A stretch of DNA of 64,000 bases from Paralichthys olivaceus (lineage: Eukaryota; Chordata; Actinopteri; Pleuronectiformes; Paralichthyidae): assembly GCF_024713975.1 (NCBI RefSeq), contig NC_091100.1, positions 20,509,501 through 20,573,500 on the forward strand. Direction: 5' to 3'. Positions 13,312-23,600 of this stretch are shown one piece after another. Position 1 is the stretch's first letter; each line of letters begins with the position of its first letter. A program made the translations under genes and the position numbers. The notes beneath the pieces were generated by a model. It ran no database searches. It saw only the letters and a program-made list of their open reading frames with translations, and was not told where the DNA came from.

Positions 13312-13808
13312 AGGGATAGTTCACCAAAAAATGAGATTCAGCCATTATCTCCTCACCACTATACCGATGGAGGGGTGGGTGAATTGTTTGAGTCCATCAA
13401 ATACTTTAGGAGTCTCAGGGGTAATAAAACTAAAAGTTTTAAGCCTAAAAGTCCACTACCGGGAGTGGCAATGCTAGTGGACATAGACATAGAACACGCA
13501 CCCCACATGTGCCCTTGGGCGACAGTGTGTGTACTCGCCTCTGAGGAGGCTATCAGAGGACATTTAGGCCCAAAACTTGACGCTGTTTCGAGTCTAATAT
13601 GACACTTGGGTGACACCACACGAGCAGTATGGAGGCATGTTATGTTTAAAATTTGGTCACAATTGACTTCATTTGTATCGGATACAGCTGCAATGCTGTT
13701 TACCCCTGAGACTCCAGAAGTTTGTGCTCTCAAACACTTCACCCACCCCTCCATTGGTATAGTTGTGAGTATACTGAGTGAATTTTACTTTTTCAGTGAA
13801 CTATCCCT
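13312..13808. mobile_element. Palindromic MITE with TTAA target duplication
   Basis: Starts AGGGATAGTTCACC and ends in the near-perfect inverse (AGTGAACTATCCCT), flanked on both sides by TTAA (13308-13311, 13809-13812), the piggyBac-type target site. The arms stay complementary for about 110 bases (shared GATGGAGGGGTGGGTGAA in the left arm and its inverse in the right). 497 bases, no transposase, so non-autonomous. The 131-codon ORF inside it is accidental. Confidence 0.75.
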
Positions 13809-14518
13809 TTAAGCTGCTTTATAATGTTTGCATACACACACCACACCATCTGACCTGAACCTACCAGTAACAGTCCTGCATTAACAATCATACTAAAGCT
13901 AACAGAAGGGTTATCAGCATACAGCTGCTTAAGTATCCAGAGTTTAAGTGTTCATCAAACAGCAGAATGCCTTGTACTTGTATTATTGTACAATAATAAC
14001 ATATGTACAACTATTGTAAACAAAAATGTCATTTTTATGTACACCTCTTATCTTCTTTACAAACTGTTGCACAACATTAGCTGTGATAATAGATCATATT
14101 TCTAAGGTGACTAAGTTCTTTGCAAGTCCTAATCCAGTAACTCCTTACTATGTGCGTGAAATAAGTGTACCCAAGTAAAAAGCACAACGTATTCCTCTGA
14201 AATCAAGTGTAAAAAATATGACCACAGCTTGCAAGCCCCAGGCCTGTTGCCATTTAGTTGATAAGGATAGAGATCTTTAGCTGATCATGACCTCTTACCT
14301 CTATGTGAAGAGATTAGTTACACAACCGGTGCTAGTAAAGTTACACAGCAAGTCATCAGGTTAAAAAAAACAATCCTGATGTCTCTATCCACTGTGCAAG
14401 TCACTACATAACCACATATCCAGGAGTGCACACTGATCTATACATCTATTTATCTAAATCAAATGAAAACAGCTTTTTCTGCAAACCATGTATATATTAT
14501 GTCATAGCTGCATTATTA

Positions 14519-14538
14519 CACACACACACACACACACA
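14519..14538. repeat. (CA)n microsatellite
   Basis: Pure CA run of about 20 bases. Confidence 0.9.
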
Positions 14539-14554
14539 GATTATAGTTCTATCT

Positions 14555-14800
14555 GAGGACACTCAGTGACATAATAAAGTCCCTAGCCCTTTACCCTAAG
14601 CCTAACCATCCAAACTAAATGCCTAACCTGAACTATTTTTGACATTTTAAACCAAGTCTTAACCATCAAAGCCCATTGAAAAAAGCGAGGACCGGCCAAA
14701 ATGTCCTCAATTTCTAAAAATGTCCTTACTTTCTAAAAATGTCCTCACTCTGTAGGGTCTATGCTTAACATTGTCCTCAAAAAGATATGCGTGCAGGGAC
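14555..14800. repeat. Interspersed repeat fragment
   Basis: Repeated ATGTCCTCA/CTAAAAATGTCCT units and the CCTAACC...AACCAAGTCTTAACCATC block. Related text occurs near 170-235 and 3800-3910. Teleost repeat by recognition; class not determined. Confidence 0.4.
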
Positions 14801-15027
14801 ACACATAAAGGTCGTTGTCTGGATGAATGAATTAAAGAAATAAATAATTGTGGTTTTGCATCAATAAACAAATGATCCGAAGATAAAAATACACGATGCG
14901 AGAAAACAGATTAGCTAACACCGACTCTCTCTGTTGAAGGACAGGCTGTTACGTGCCATCAATGGACGCCTCGCTAATACGGTGCGTGTTGAGAACTTCA
15001 GCTCAGGGATGAAGGTGGAGAGAAAGC

Positions 15028-15095
15028 ACGCACACACACACACAGCGAGGGAGGGAGAGAGAGAGAGAGAGAAAGACAGAGAGGGGGAGAGAGGG
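15028..15095. repeat. (CA)n-(GA)n compound microsatellite in the nfil3 promoter
   Basis: CA run then GAGA/GGGA run, just 5' of the predicted first exon. Confidence 0.85.
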
Positions 15096-15179
15096 CGTCG
15101 CGAGGAGAGACAGAGGACAAAAACGTGACTAGGCAGCGTAAGAGCTGTTATGCAACCGCTGACCTACTAACACATATTT

Positions 15180-15457
15180 CTAGAAAGGGAGCCGGGGAAA
15201 CTGGAGCAAAGTGTCCGGCGGCACACAGCGCACAGGCAGCCCGAGCCAGGAGAGACTCACACCGCATCCAGCAGCGCCACTGACGGATCCCAGCACGCAC
15301 AGGACCGCAAACTTGTTTGTCTTCCATTTTCCTTCGTTTTGCTTTTCGGGAGGTTTCCTGTAAAAAGAAGAAGAAAAAATAAGAAGAAGCAGAGGCGGAC
15401 ACGGGGACGAGCCAGACAGCTTTGTGTCGGGGAACCTTTTCTTTCTTCTCCTCAAAG
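15180..15457 (+). other. nfil3: Probable non-coding first exon of nfil3
   Basis: A CpG-rich block ends at a strong donor, CAAAG|GTACGT (GT at 15458-15459). The matching acceptor is a long pyrimidine tract ending ...TTTTCATGAACTAG at 19947, so the intron is about 4.49 kb. The left edge is approximate. No TATA box is obvious, consistent with a CpG-type promoter. Confidence 0.6.
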
Positions 15458-16969
15458 GTACGTGGGAGCGAGCCGCTGCATTTTCAGCCCTGTTGTGTTT
15501 TCTTTGTGTCGTCTACACGCTGTGTTGTGTGCTTGAACATGTGTGTGTGTGTGGACGTGAGGACATGATGCTCTCGGGTGTTGTTCACATGGCGGCTCTC
15601 CCGGTTGGGACCGGCGGACCTCGCGCCTCCGCCCGTGACTTTGAGACGTTCACGGCCGCTTTGTGTCCGGTGACAGGGAGATGTGCGGAGCTGCCACTCT
15701 GCCGCTGTCGCGCTCTCCCTTTGTTTTCTACGTCAAACACGAGGCAGCAGTGGAGAACAGGCGGCTGGCCACTCTCCACATTATGTGCTCAATGTCAAGG
15801 CGACGTATTTTCGCCCATGCTGGTGTTTTCCAGTGAATGAGGGCAGCAGCAGTGTTGTCTGGTTAATGCAGACACACCGTGTTTTATTGGAGCTCATGCA
15901 CGTGGTGTGCTGCTCTATGTATGTACGGATACTGTGTTTTTTTTTTTTATCACTATCGCAGAGATAAAATAATCTCTCCGTCTGATGCAAACATCGCTGC
16001 TTCTTTTAATTTATGAATTAATTTAAATTGTTGGGCACATTTGAACAAAATCAGTTCAAATGTAATTAAAGATTTTAGATAAATAAACCCAATAAACAAT
16101 ATACAAAAAAGCCAAACAGCATTCTATTTTAAGTATGTATATCATGCATTGTTATTGTTTAATATGTATTGTATAAATACAACAGGAGAAAAAAAAATGT
16201 AATCTACTAAAACTGGATCAACTGGACATTTTCATGCTCACGTCGCCATTAAATCCACTGTTGCCCCACATGTGTCCAGAATCACTGCTCTCAGGTTACA
16301 TCACTGTAATATAGGTTAAGAATAGAAATAAGCACACGATGTCTAATTTCTGTTCTCTGAGTCAGTGGATGGATGTTTGAGTTCTGAGGTGTGTTGAGTA
16401 AAGCACAGAGCCTCGCTTTCAGGGAGTTGGAGACTATGACATAACCAGGCACAGCAGGGAGAAGCAATAAACTGCAGCTCTCTCCTGGGACAGCGGGGCC
16501 AGTAATTGATTCCCGTTCACACCCTGTGCTTTCTTCCCACCCCTCCATACCCACAGTAACACCACACACTTATTTCTGAGGCAGAGAGATATTTAGGAAG
16601 ATTGTATTTTATAGACATGCTTTTATCTGTGAGGTAACACAGCTGCTCAGAGTATGCAAGCTATTTTTAACTCGCTCAGTCTAAAGCAAAAATGGAAGAA
16701 GAAAAAAGCAGAAGTCAGGCTAAAACAGATGTAACAGCGTTTCCTGTTTCAGGCACAAAGCTCATCTCCCAAGATCCCAGTGAGGTCTTTGCCTGTGCCT
16801 TTGTTGTGAAATTAGAACACCAAGTGAACATTCAGGATGTGATGCAATGTGTGGAAACTCCTGTGTGGTGAAGGGCAGGCAGAGTGTTGGTGAGCTCTTA
16901 GTCCGCCCCGCTGCCAGCTGGTCTGGTTTTCAGAGCCGTCTGCATTGCTCTGTCCCAGCCAGCTCCCTG

Positions 16970-16980
16970 AATATAGGTCA
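16970..16980 (+). promoter_or_regulatory. RORE (ROR/REV-ERB response element) in nfil3 intron 1
   Basis: AATATAGGTCA, a perfect match to WAWNTRGGTCA. About 1.5 kb into the intron. One of five within 3.05 kb. Confidence 0.5.
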
Positions 16981-18402
16981 GACGGGTATCTGGGTGATGA
17001 GACACATGAGGTATACAGGGCAAGGCGTGGACTACTTTATCCACTCTGTCTGTCTCGTTGAGGAATTCAAGACGACATGCAGAGTTTAGTAACTTTAGCC
17101 ATTTGGCCCAGTTCTCTCATTTGACTGACTGTTAATCAATGTGTTAGTTAAGTTTTTTACTTTGTGAATCTGCTCAGTGTAAGCAGCTAAAACCATTGAT
17201 TTGTTTGTGAAGATGTGGGAATTGAGATTTAAGTGAAAAAGATGAAGGTCACAGGTTTCTAATTGAACAAGTAAGATTAAAATGATTAAAAAGCTAAAAT
17301 GTACTAAAGAATACATTTCAAAATAAGGTCAAACCATTTTCTCAAAAAAGTGCATTTATCTAAAGTGCTTTTAGTCATATGTTCCTGTGAGGACGTGTTA
17401 AACAACACAGTCGTGTAGGTCTCACTAACTGACCTGGTATGTCTGGATTCCGGCTTCCTCGTTTATGTTTCTTTGGGCAAAATGGAGGCTACTGCAGGGG
17501 CCCCTTCCACGTGTGTGGTGTTGGATCACTTAAAAGATGGAGGAGGGGAAGAGGATGCCTTGCGTTTTACTCACACTTGCCTCAGAGGAGGTCAGAGGTG
17601 AAGCATTCCTGTTGGAGCAGCAAGTGCCTGAGAACTACTTCCCTCACTGTGTTTTTCCCTCAGTGAGAAAAACACAGAGACCCAGTGTTGCACAGTAGCT
17701 GCAGGGGATCAGCCCTTTTTAATGTGAAATCCACCTCCGCACGAAGAGCCAATTACACAGCGTACCTTGCCCAGTGTCTATTCTCTTTTTCATTCAGGGA
17801 ACAAAACAGAGAGGAGAGTGAACAAGGGGAGATTTGAGGCATTCGCAGCCAGAAACCTGTAGCTTCTGCTGCTATGTAATATGCATGTGTTACACAAGCC
17901 CCGCTCCGCCACAAGAGAAATTCAGAGCACGTACGCTACGAGCAACAACAGCAGCCCCTCCCCATGCAGTCCTGAGAGAGGAGGCCTGTTATGTGTGAAT
18001 TTGGCTGCAGAGATGGGTGTGTGCTCTGACGTCAATGCCATCTCCCCGTCTCTCGCTGTCGTTTCTCATCTGCCAAAGGTACATATAGTTACGTGCTGCA
18101 TTAGGCGTCGCAGGGTTTCCAGAGTGAACAGGAATTAATGTTGCATGAAAAATCACTGGGGCTGTCATAATCCTATTTTTGGGCAGATGGCGTATTCAAG
18201 TATGTCTCTCTTTTTCTCTCTCTGTTTTTATTCTCCCTGCCGCAGTTTGTGTACAATTCCTCTCATTTCCACCCAACGAATTCCTCCTGTCACCCCATCC
18301 TTCCTAGGCTTCCTCCCTCCCTCACCTCTATCTGTTGCTCTATTTTTAGCGTGCACTCTAATACTCTTTTCCTCTCCTGCCCTCCCTCCCATGCAGTCCC
18401 AC

Positions 18403-18413
18403 TGACCTATTTT
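18403..18413 (-). promoter_or_regulatory. RORE in nfil3 intron 1
   Basis: Minus strand reads AAAATAGGTCA, a perfect consensus match. A one-mismatch site (TTTCTAGGTCA) follows about 50 bases later on the plus strand. Confidence 0.45.
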
Positions 18414-19277
18414 ATGGCGCACCGTCAAAGACAGGAGGAGTGTTTACCGCTTAGCGCCGTTTCTAGGTCAGTGGGACAGCGCAGACGTATGCGTGCTTCC
18501 TTCTAGCCCGCCTTTGTTTCTCACCCCATCCCTCCCTCCCCTGCCAGTCTTTATGAAATTTATTCGGGGTTGGGGGGGAGATGGGGTCTGACCCTAACAT
18601 TTTTCCACATCTGTTGGTGGTTGCGTCCAAATCCCTGTCTGTTCAGCATAGCTTCACTCCGGTCCTTCAAGAAAAGGAGACAAACAAGGGAGGGAAGAAC
18701 TCATGTTTTGCCACTCACAGAAAAACTAGATTTGAAGAATAGCACCCAACCTATGTAGCCCCTGAGCCACAATATCACAGGCATGGGTTAATAAGTAGTT
18801 AGTTATTCTTAGCTGTAGCCAAACTGTTTCAGAGTCACAATGTGGGTTTATGTAACAGGGTCATTGATTCCAGGGCGAAGCAGAGAAGTATGTACGCAGT
18901 CTGGAGAAGATGTTCAGTAGATTAAATAGTTATGTGGCATTGACACTGCTCTGCAAAGGAAGTTGTTTGTAAGTTTCGTTCCACCGGAGCACATACACTT
19001 CTCTGTACGTGATATTCGGCTGTTCTTTTGCCCTCTGGCCATCACAGTTTAAATCACAGGAACAGTAGGGAGAGATTATTTGTTCAGGTCTCTGTCTTCT
19101 CTGCTTGCACCATGTCTAGTCAAAGTTTCCACACTTCATCATAGCACATTACAGAAATGGTGCCATGAACCGGGACCAGGAACTGTTTGTTTTTTCATCG
19201 GCAACGCCCCAAAATTCCTCTGTATGCCTGACTTTATCTTTGCATGCTATAGTAAATAAAAAGTATTCACTGATTGT

Positions 19278-19300
19278 AGGTCACCTTTTTGACCTAAATT
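19278..19300. promoter_or_regulatory. RORE inside an inverted AGGTCA pair, nfil3 intron 1
   Basis: AGGTCA at 19278-19283 and TGACCT at 19290-19295 form an inverted repeat with a six-base spacer. The right half is also a perfect RORE on the minus strand (AATTTAGGTCA, 19290-19300); the left half is a one-mismatch RORE. An arrangement suited to nuclear-receptor binding. Confidence 0.45.
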
Positions 19301-19414
19301 TTGCCACAAGGATGGACAGCATTTGCAGTTTTAACACAGTCTTGATTTCCAGTTTGCAATTCCAATGCGTATGAAAAGTGACACCAGAGGAGTCATTGTT
19401 ACACACAGGCCCGG

Positions 19415-19425
19415 TGACCTAGATT
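19415..19425 (-). promoter_or_regulatory. RORE in nfil3 intron 1
   Basis: Minus strand reads AATCTAGGTCA, a perfect consensus match, 115 bases from the inverted pair at 19278-19300. Confidence 0.45.
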
Positions 19426-19947
19426 ACTGCATTTTGTGTGTGTGCGTGTGTGTGTGCCATTAAAATAAGTTTTTCATGTTTGTAATGCAATCCAGGGCTC
19501 AGTGTAATGATGTGTTATTAATTACTGCATATGAACTGTGTAATGCCGTGCAGTGAGGAATCAAGTCTAAACTAAGTGCAGATCCACTTATTACATAACA
19601 CCAGACTGGCATCAGCATCCTTCCATATCTGCACTCGGCATTGTTGTTCACTTTATGCTGCAAGACCAGTAAGTTGGGCAAAGCTTCCTGTAGAGTTACG
19701 ATGTTGACACGACATAAGAAGGCTCAGCAGCTTGTGGTGTTGTGTAAGTTCAGACAGTGTGACAGCTACCACACCACCTGAGTCATTGTGACAGAAAGAG
19801 TTTAGACAAAGGGATCTCACATTAAAGTTTTGTACTACAGTTCATATTTTAAGTCTGCTTTGACTAAAATGTAAATATACCACAGTATATACTCCAGTGC
19901 TAATCCAATTCTCTCTCTTTCCTCTTCTGTCTCTTTTCATGAACTAG

Positions 19948-20469
19948 GTAGTGGTCAGCAAACATCAGCACTGAAGCCACATCCTCAGGGAGCCCCAAAG
20001 TAGACCGACTGACCTATATTCGGTGTAAGACGCTGAGAGAAGGAGGGCAGCAGCCTGACAGGCATAACAGTACTGTTGAAGATTGAGGATAAACTCGAAA
20101 TCACTTCTAGCGGGGCCACAGAAACTGCTTTCAACAAATTACCAAGCCAACTGGAAGACTCTCTGCTCAAAATCTAAACTTGTTTCTTTTTTTTAAAGTT
20201 CTTTGTACACAACACTAGTTCAATGTCTGAGGTTTTTGTGGAGTTCCAACTCTTTTTAATCTTCTTGGCTAATTTGGACACTTGAACGTTTTGATCTCAA
20301 AAAAATACACAACAGAAATCAATGAGGCAATCTCTTCAAGGAGCACAAATACCTCATCCAGAAATTTTTGCTGATCCTGCGACTTAGATCACACTTTTTA
20401 TTAACAAAGCTGAAGGCTCATACCTTTGCCCTTTGCTAGAGTCAAACTCTAGCCCCCAGTTGGGAAAAC
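19948..20469 (+). other. nfil3: 5' UTR part of nfil3 exon 2
   Basis: About 520 bases between the acceptor AG (19946-19947) and the start codon. It contains a perfect RORE (minus strand, 20010-20020) and several short upstream ATGs, for example near 20224. The last in-frame stop before the start is TAG at 20437. Confidence 0.55.
20010..20020 (-). promoter_or_regulatory. RORE in nfil3 5' UTR exon
   Basis: Minus strand reads AATATAGGTCA, identical to the site at 16970. It lies about 60 bases inside the second exon. Confidence 0.5.
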
Positions 20470-22314
20470 ATGGAAAGTCTCCATCTTCACCTTCCATCCA
20501 CCAGCAACAAAAATGCCATGGAGGTAGACAATTTCTCTAACTACAGCGGAAGCCTCCCATCCCCTGATCCTGAAAGTGGAGGGCGTGTCAGTCGCCAATC
20601 TAAAGGTAGCAAGTCTGCTTTGACTTCCCGTCGCAAGCGAGAGTTCATTTCTGATGAGAAGAAAGATGCTTCCTATTGGGAAAAACGCAGGAAGAACAAT
20701 GAAGCAGCCAAGCGCTCAAGGGAAAAGCGCCGCCTTAATGACATGGTGCTAGAGAACCGGGTCATGGCGCTGAATGAGGAGAATGTTCGTCTCAAGACAG
20801 AACTCCTTCAGCTCAAGTTACGCTTTGGCCTCATTAGCACAGCCTCTTACATGGAGAAAAGTCAGCAGATCTCCAACAGTGCTGCAAATGTCAACAGTGG
20901 TAGCAACGGGAGCAGCACCCCCAACAGTAACACCTACCTCTCAAGCAGTGGATACTCCAGTGCGTCCCAGGTGATGCTGAATTCAGACTCATCTGAACCT
21001 GAGCAGTCAAGCCGTGGTGAGCGCCACACCATGCTCCACAAATACTCTCCCTGTGGATCCATGTCTGACATGTCTGACAGTTCCTCCAGGGACAGCCCAG
21101 AACCAATGGGCTACAACATAAAGCAGGAGCCCTCAAGTTTGGAGATGACCAGGTTGGAAAGCAACGGGATTCCAGATGGGCTTGCTAATGGCTTGCCAAC
21201 TGGGTCTTACCATGGCAACCATGCTGCTCTGGTTTCTCCTCACCAGCAGGGCACACAATTGTCTGAAAGTGCCATGGACTACCAACACCACCAACTGCAG
21301 CAGCAACAGTGTCACATGGAGGCCTCCAGCCCAGCTCCTCAGGCCACCTCTGCACAAAGGAGTGTTATCTTGTACCGCTCCAGCAGTGGCTGTTACCCCA
21401 TGGAAAGCCAGAGGTCGGATGACCAGCAAGTCCAGCAGAGCAGACCTCCACAGCTTTTCCAGCAATCGTCGACCTCCAAGTTCTCTGACTGTTCATTGAC
21501 CATCACAGAGGTCGCTGAGAAGTTAGAGAGGACAAAGACTATGGACTCGCCTCAGTATGAATACACCAATGGTCATGCTGAGTCAGTAGAGGAGCTTCAG
21601 GAAAAGTACAATCCTAGTGCCCAACAGCAGCATTATAGCTACCAGGGTCAGGAGAATGGTCGTCAGCACGCAGAAAGCCACCAGAACCCCTTTGCCCCAG
21701 ATCTGACCCACAACACTGAGGAGGGCAAGTCCTCCTTTGTGCAGCACAATGGCTACCTCAACACACTGGATGAAGAGCCCCCAGTGCTCACCTATGAGGG
21801 GGGCCCCCGAGTTGATGGTTTCTACCAGGAGACCTCCTCTACTAAGGACACCTCTTCCAGTGATGGGGACCCTCGTAGCTCTGACAAGGAGGGTTCCACA
21901 GATGATGAGTCACCCTCCTCATCCTCCTCAGACATTAGCAGCTACCACCAGAAGGCAGTGGAAGCTGCCGGTTTTCACGGAGAGTGCCAAGCCGAGGTCA
22001 AAGCTACTGCTCTGCCACACAAGCTCCGTCTCAAGTACAGAGCACTGTCCAGTGGGGCAGCAGGAGCACAGCTAGAGGGTCTAGTCAACACATCCATGTC
22101 CCCCTCTCCCACCTTGCCCCAGCACCCGTACTTAGCTCTACCCAGCAATCCTCACAGCAGCCACGCCAATGGGGAGAGCAAAGAGGTAGAGAATGACACT
22201 GACTATGCAGAAGATGTTAAGACTCCTGTAAATGACAGGATGGACGATAAGAAGGAGGGAGGAAAAAAGGGATCTAGCAGTGGGAGGGGTGGACGTAATA
22301 AGAGGCGGGATTAA
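20470..22314 (+). CDS. nfil3: NFIL3 (E4BP4) bZIP transcription factor (614 aa)
   Basis: Nuclear repressor of D-box genes; in mammals it is a clock output and a lymphoid-lineage factor. Seen: [20 protein letters not shown] (54-73) is almost the mammalian sequence. The basic region is 72-90 and the zipper has L94, L101, L108, L115 and I122. It is followed by RFGLIS, as in NFIL3. IKQEP (217-221) fits a psi-K-x-E SUMO site and the human IKQEP position. A Ser/Asp/Glu-rich block (456-490) and LPHKLRLK (515-522) follow. Start: ATG in AAAACATGG (optimal Kozak), with an in-frame TAG at 20437. The coding region is one exon. Unlike mammalian NFIL3 and the neighbour at 8.9 kb, the C terminus lacks the LSxEVxxLKRL block. 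It ends in a basic Gly/Lys/Arg tail (596-614). Middle parts are Gln/His/Ser-rich. It is longer than mammalian NFIL3 (about 460 aa). The exact teleost paralogue name is uncertain. Confidence 0.94.
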   Translation: MESLHLHLPSTSNKNAMEVDNFSNYSGSLPSPDPESGGRVSRQSKGSKSALTSRRKREFISDEKKDASYWEKRRKNNEAAKRSREKRRLNDMVLENRVMALNEENVRLKTELLQLKLRFGLISTASYMEKSQQISNSAANVNSGSNGSSTPNSNTYLSSSGYSSASQVMLNSDSSEPEQSSRGERHTMLHKYSPCGSMSDMSDSSSRDSPEPMGYNIKQEPSSLEMTRLESNGIPDGLANGLPTGSYHGNHAALVSPHQQGTQLSESAMDYQHHQLQQQQCHMEASSPAPQATSAQRSVILYRSSSGCYPMESQRSDDQQVQQSRPPQLFQQSSTSKFSDCSLTITEVAEKLERTKTMDSPQYEYTNGHAESVEELQEKYNPSAQQQHYSYQGQENGRQHAESHQNPFAPDLTHNTEEGKSSFVQHNGYLNTLDEEPPVLTYEGGPRVDGFYQETSSTKDTSSSDGDPRSSDKEGSTDDESPSSSSSDISSYHQKAVEAAGFHGECQAEVKATALPHKLRLKYRALSSGAAGAQLEGLVNTSMSPSPTLPQHPYLALPSNPHSSHANGESKEVENDTDYAEDVKTPVNDRMDDKKEGGKKGSSSGRGGRNKRRD

Positions 22315-22898
22315 GGACAAATGGGAGCAGCTCGAGCATCTCCTCTTTGTTGTCTATGGCAGACAGACAACTACAACTAGGACTCACATCGCCACCTTAC
22401 AAGACAGAAACGAAGCCAGTGATCTGTGTGAGGTGTAGTTAGGATGTGATTTCACCATGAAGTTTCACTGTGTCACCTGTTCCCCTTCCCTATACTCTCT
22501 CCTACCTCCCACATATCTCCCAATTTACAATAACAGATCTCTTAATGAGGGAGGGGACAGAATGAAACTCTCCAGAGATGGAGTCTGGGATATTTCTCTC
22601 GTGGAATATTCAAACAATCTTCAATTATTCATTATTATAAGCTGCCTGGGTGGCTGGTCCGCATTTACCGTGGCATTATGGGAACATTCCTTTGACCAAA
22701 GATACACGTCCTTCCTTTTTTGGCAAAGAGTGACATTCCTCCTCCCTCCGAACACATTAGAACCATTTGATCCCAAACCCTCTCATCATCTGCACACAAG
22801 TTCCTTCTGAAGCACTTAGATTGTATATTACTGTGACATATAAATTTGCATATATGGAATATATATTTTAAGTATAAAAATGTGGCAAAAACAAAAAA

Positions 22899-22904
22899 AA
22901 TAAA
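22899..22904 (+). promoter_or_regulatory. nfil3: Polyadenylation signal AATAAA, nfil3
   Basis: First AATAAA after the stop codon, 585 bases downstream in an AT-rich tract. Further AATAAA motifs near 23870 would allow a longer 3' UTR. Confidence 0.5.
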
Positions 22905-23504
22905 GTTGTGGGATAATGGAAGTTGTAGACTTTAAAGTGATCAGTTTGCTCTTGTGGAGACACCTTGTACAGTCCCTCTTTGTCTAGAAAATGTCTCAAA
23001 GATTACTTCAAAGTAAAAAAAAAAAGGAAAAAAGAAAAAATTGAGTTTTTTTCAGACTCAGCTCGGGTTCCTCGTTCAGGTGATCCAAGCTCTTTGACAC
23101 TTAAAGCTGTCAGAGCAGTCAAGGCCAGTTACTCTTGTATCAATCAAGGCTATGCAGTCACACATTGCTGTCGGCAAAACTTGACAAGCACAAGGTGAGC
23201 CTCGTTTGCAGGCCGTTCAACAGTAATCAATACATCTTCATTTTCTAGACGAACGTCGTCTGTCTAATAAATGAAACGGCTCTCCGGTCGCAACCAGCAA
23301 GGCTGCTCTCGCTTCATAAGGTGCCTCTTTATTGTGTTGTCCCTCGTCCCCTCAATGTCTTAATGACCCCACTCACCTCTGCACTGAGTTGTTTTAGCTA
23401 CAGTAGCTGCAGTATATCACACACGTCTGTACAACTGTTTCACTTCCTGGTGCCTGCCTTTGGTCACTATGTATAAATGTAAATTTGTCTCTCTATCTCT
23501 TGTA

Positions 23505-23600
23505 TACTGCTGTCATTATTTTATTATTATTTTATTAATATTGTTATTTTCTATTATATTCTGTTATTATTTTGGCTTTTATTATGTGTATTTTTATGTC
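23505..23600 (+). other. AU-rich tract, possible extended nfil3 3' UTR
   Basis: A run of TTATT/ATTATT units resembling AU-rich instability elements. It lies in the mRNA only if the distal polyadenylation sites near 23.87 kb are used. NFIL3 mRNA is short-lived in mammals; the link here is inference. Confidence 0.25.

Larger units (their letters stand above)
14960..15750 (+). promoter_or_regulatory. nfil3: CpG-rich promoter region of nfil3
   Basis: CpG density is visibly higher here than in the surrounding AT-rich DNA (several CGC, CCGG and GCG groups through 15740). A D-box-like GTTATGCAAC lies at 15147-15156 and a one-mismatch RORE (TGACCTACTAA) at 15161-15171, just before the predicted first exon. 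Confidence 0.5.

Noticed and set aside
13359-13754. 131-codon minus-strand ORF
   Set aside because: It lies entirely inside the palindromic MITE and has no protein-like pattern.
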